Translations under genes and position numbers: made by a program | The notes under the pieces: model-generated | The model's input: the letters and a program-made list of their open reading frames with translations, nothing else | Told to the model about the DNA's origin: nothing | The model's database searches: none | Source of the DNA: DAOTVD01 sp034437075 | GTDB lineage: Bacteria; Chloroflexota; Anaerolineae; Aggregatilineales; J027 | Assembly (NCBI GenBank): GCA_034437075.1 | Contig: DAOTVD010000380.1 | Span: 1-6,070 of the forward strand | Length of the DNA: 6,070 bases | Direction: 5' to 3' | Shown here: positions 4,519-6,070 of the stretch, piece by piece | Numbering within the stretch: the stretch's first letter is position 1 | Layout of the letters: the number at the start of each line of letters is the position of its first letter

Positions 4519-6070
4519 ATGCCCTATACCCCCATCGAAAATTACGGCCTCATCGGCAACATGCACACCGCCGCGCTGGTGAGCCTGCATGGCAGCATCG
4601 ACTGGTTCTGCTATCCGCATTTCGACTCGCCCAGCGTGTTTGGTGCCATCCTGGATGACACCCAAGGCGGCTATTTTCGCATCTCGCCGCGCGACAAAGA
4701 CGGCACGCACTACAAACAACTCTATTGGCCAGAAACCAATGTCTTGGTCACGCGCTTTTTGTCCGATGCGGGCATCGCCGAAATGCTGGATTTCATGCCC
4801 ATCCCAGACGACGCCAACCCGCATAATCGCCTGCTGCGTATTGTGCGCGTGGTGCATGGCGCGGTGGATTTCGAGATGGTTTGCCAGCCCGCGTTCAACT
4901 ACGCCCGCGACGCGCATACGCTGAGCCTGCAAGAGGGCGGCGCGGTCTTCGACACCGAGAGCTTGCGCTTGGCCCTGGCCACCCGCGCCCCCCTGCAAGC
5001 CACCGCTGCCGACGGCCTGCGCGCCGAATTTCACCTGGAAGACGGCGAAAGCCTGGCCTTTATGCTGCAAAGCGTGGCCGGCGATTGCCCCCCGCCGCTC
5101 TCTGCCACCGAGGCCGAAGCGCTGTTTGAGAGCACCGTTAAATATTGGCGTGCCTGGCTGAGCCAATGCAGCTATACGGGCCGCTGGCGCGAGACGGTGC
5201 AGCGCAGCGCCTTGACCATGAAGCTGCTGACCTTCGCGCCGACCGGGGCCATTGTCGCCGCGCCGACGGCGGGCTTGCCCGAAACCCTGGGCGGCATTCG
5301 TAACTGGGATTATCGCTATACCTGGCTGCGCGATGCGGCTTTTACACTCTACGGCTTTATGCGCATCGGCTTTACGCAAGAGGCCGCCGCGTTCATCGAC
5401 TGGTTGCAGGCCCGCGCCCACGAGCAGAACCCCGGCGGCGGCTTGCAGATCATGTACGGCATCCGAGGCGAGCACGAACTGACCGAAACCACGCTCGATC
5501 ACCTGGACGGCTATCGCGGGTCGCAGCCCGTGCGCGTGGGCAACGCGGCCCACGACCAACTGCAATTAGACATCTACGGCGAATTGATGGATGCCGTCTA
5601 TCTCTATAATAAGTACGGCGAACCCGTCAGCTACGACCTATGGCGCGAACTGTGCGCTCTGCTCGATTGGGTGGTGGACAATTGGCAGCGTCCCGACGCG
5701 GGCGTGTGGGAGATGCGCGGCGAGCCGCAGCATTTTGTCTACTCTAAGCTCATGTGTTGGGTCGCGCTGGATCGCGGCTTGCGCCTGGCCGACAAGCGTT
5801 CGTTCCCCGCCCCGCGTGATCGCTGGCTGCAAGCGCGCGATGCCATCTATGAGGAAATTATGGACAAGGGTTGGAGCGACGAACGCGGCGCTTTCATCCA
5901 AGCCTACGGCAACACCACCCTGGACGCCAGCAACCTGATTATGCCCCTGGTCTTTTTCGTGTCGCCCACCGACCCACGTATGCTCAGCACCATCGACGCC
6001 ATCCGTCAAGCGCCCGAAGACGGCGGCCTGACTATCGACAGCCTGGTGTATCGCTACGATACCGATGCCG
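4519..6070 (+). CDS. Glycoside hydrolase family 15 protein (glucoamylase/trehalase-like), 3' end beyond the window
   Basis: This 517-codon open frame has no stop before the right edge. It is a GH15 enzyme, an inverting exo-hydrolase that releases glucose from alpha-glucans or, in some bacterial members, from trehalose. Residues 1-210 hold the beta-sandwich N-domain, opening PIENYGLIGNMHTAALVSLHGSIDWFCYPHFDSPSVFGAIL (5-45). The (alpha/alpha)6 catalytic barrel follows, with GGIRNWDYRYTWLRDAAFTLY (258-278), QPVRVGNAAHDQLQLDIYGELMD (336-358) and GVWEMRGEPQHFVYSKLMCWVALDRG (395-420), where E398 is the likely general acid. The family is usually about 600 residues, so the second catalytic Glu and roughly 80-100 residues should lie outside. 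There is no signal peptide, which suggests an intracellular enzyme. AAGGA sits six bases before the ATG; an upstream ATG at 4496 is out of frame. Substrate cannot be settled from what is visible. Confidence 0.93.
   Translation, partial: MPYTPIENYGLIGNMHTAALVSLHGSIDWFCYPHFDSPSVFGAILDDTQGGYFRISPRDKDGTHYKQLYWPETNVLVTRFLSDAGIAEMLDFMPIPDDANPHNRLLRIVRVVHGAVDFEMVCQPAFNYARDAHTLSLQEGGAVFDTESLRLALATRAPLQATAADGLRAEFHLEDGESLAFMLQSVAGDCPPPLSATEAEALFESTVKYWRAWLSQCSYTGRWRETVQRSALTMKLLTFAPTGAIVAAPTAGLPETLGGIRNWDYRYTWLRDAAFTLYGFMRIGFTQEAAAFIDWLQARAHEQNPGGGLQIMYGIRGEHELTETTLDHLDGYRGSQPVRVGNAAHDQLQLDIYGELMDAVYLYNKYGEPVSYDLWRELCALLDWVVDNWQRPDAGVWEMRGEPQHFVYSKLMCWVALDRGLRLADKRSFPAPRDRWLQARDAIYEEIMDKGWSDERGAFIQAYGNTTLDASNLIMPLVFFVSPTDPRMLSTIDAIRQAPEDGGLTIDSLVYRYDTDA

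Noticed and set aside
4501..5565. 354-residue open frame on the minus strand opposite the GH15 gene
   Set aside because: It is antisense to a clearly recognisable enzyme. Its composition (Ala, Gly, Gln, His, Val rich) is what high-GC third codon positions produce, and it shows no family motifs.

Overview
This window looks like bacterial chromosome of fairly high GC with strongly GC-ending codons. The glycine decarboxylase P-protein is split into two genes, as in Gram-positive, Thermus-type, Chloroflexota and archaeal genomes rather than as the fused form of most Proteobacteria. Together with a bacterial-type GH15 enzyme and a stand-alone response regulator, this makes a Chloroflexota-like or similar environmental bacterium my best guess. 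That is an inference; nothing in the window fixes the taxon.

Layout, left to right. Positions 1-37 may hold the last codons of a rightward gene. A rightward hairpin terminator with a perfect palindromic stem follows at 74-106. A single-domain response regulator (739-245) lies on the minus strand with its own short upstream region. A second terminator with almost the same stem, facing left (921-889), closes the glycine cleavage operon. That operon runs leftward on the minus strand as gcvH (4391-3996), gcvPA (3863-2517) and gcvPB (2520-982). gcvPA and gcvPB overlap by four bases. gcvH is separated from gcvPA by 132 bases that carry a weak hairpin plus T-run. A 127-base divergent region (4392-4518) holds plausible back-to-back promoters. 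To its right, a glycoside hydrolase family 15 gene starts at 4519 on the plus strand and runs off the window.

How the genes work together. GcvPA and GcvPB form the PLP-dependent P-protein, which decarboxylates glycine and passes the aminomethyl group to the lipoyl lysine of GcvH. The T-protein (gcvT) and L-protein (lpd) needed to finish the cycle are not in the window. The GH15 enzyme probably cleaves terminal glucose from an alpha-glucan or trehalose and has no evident metabolic link to glycine cleavage beyond sharing the divergent control region. The response regulator has no kinase or output domain nearby.

I see no clearly new multi-gene system. The most notable non-coding signal is the pair of inverted, near-identical terminator repeats, each preceded by the same 11-base box, on either side of the response regulator.
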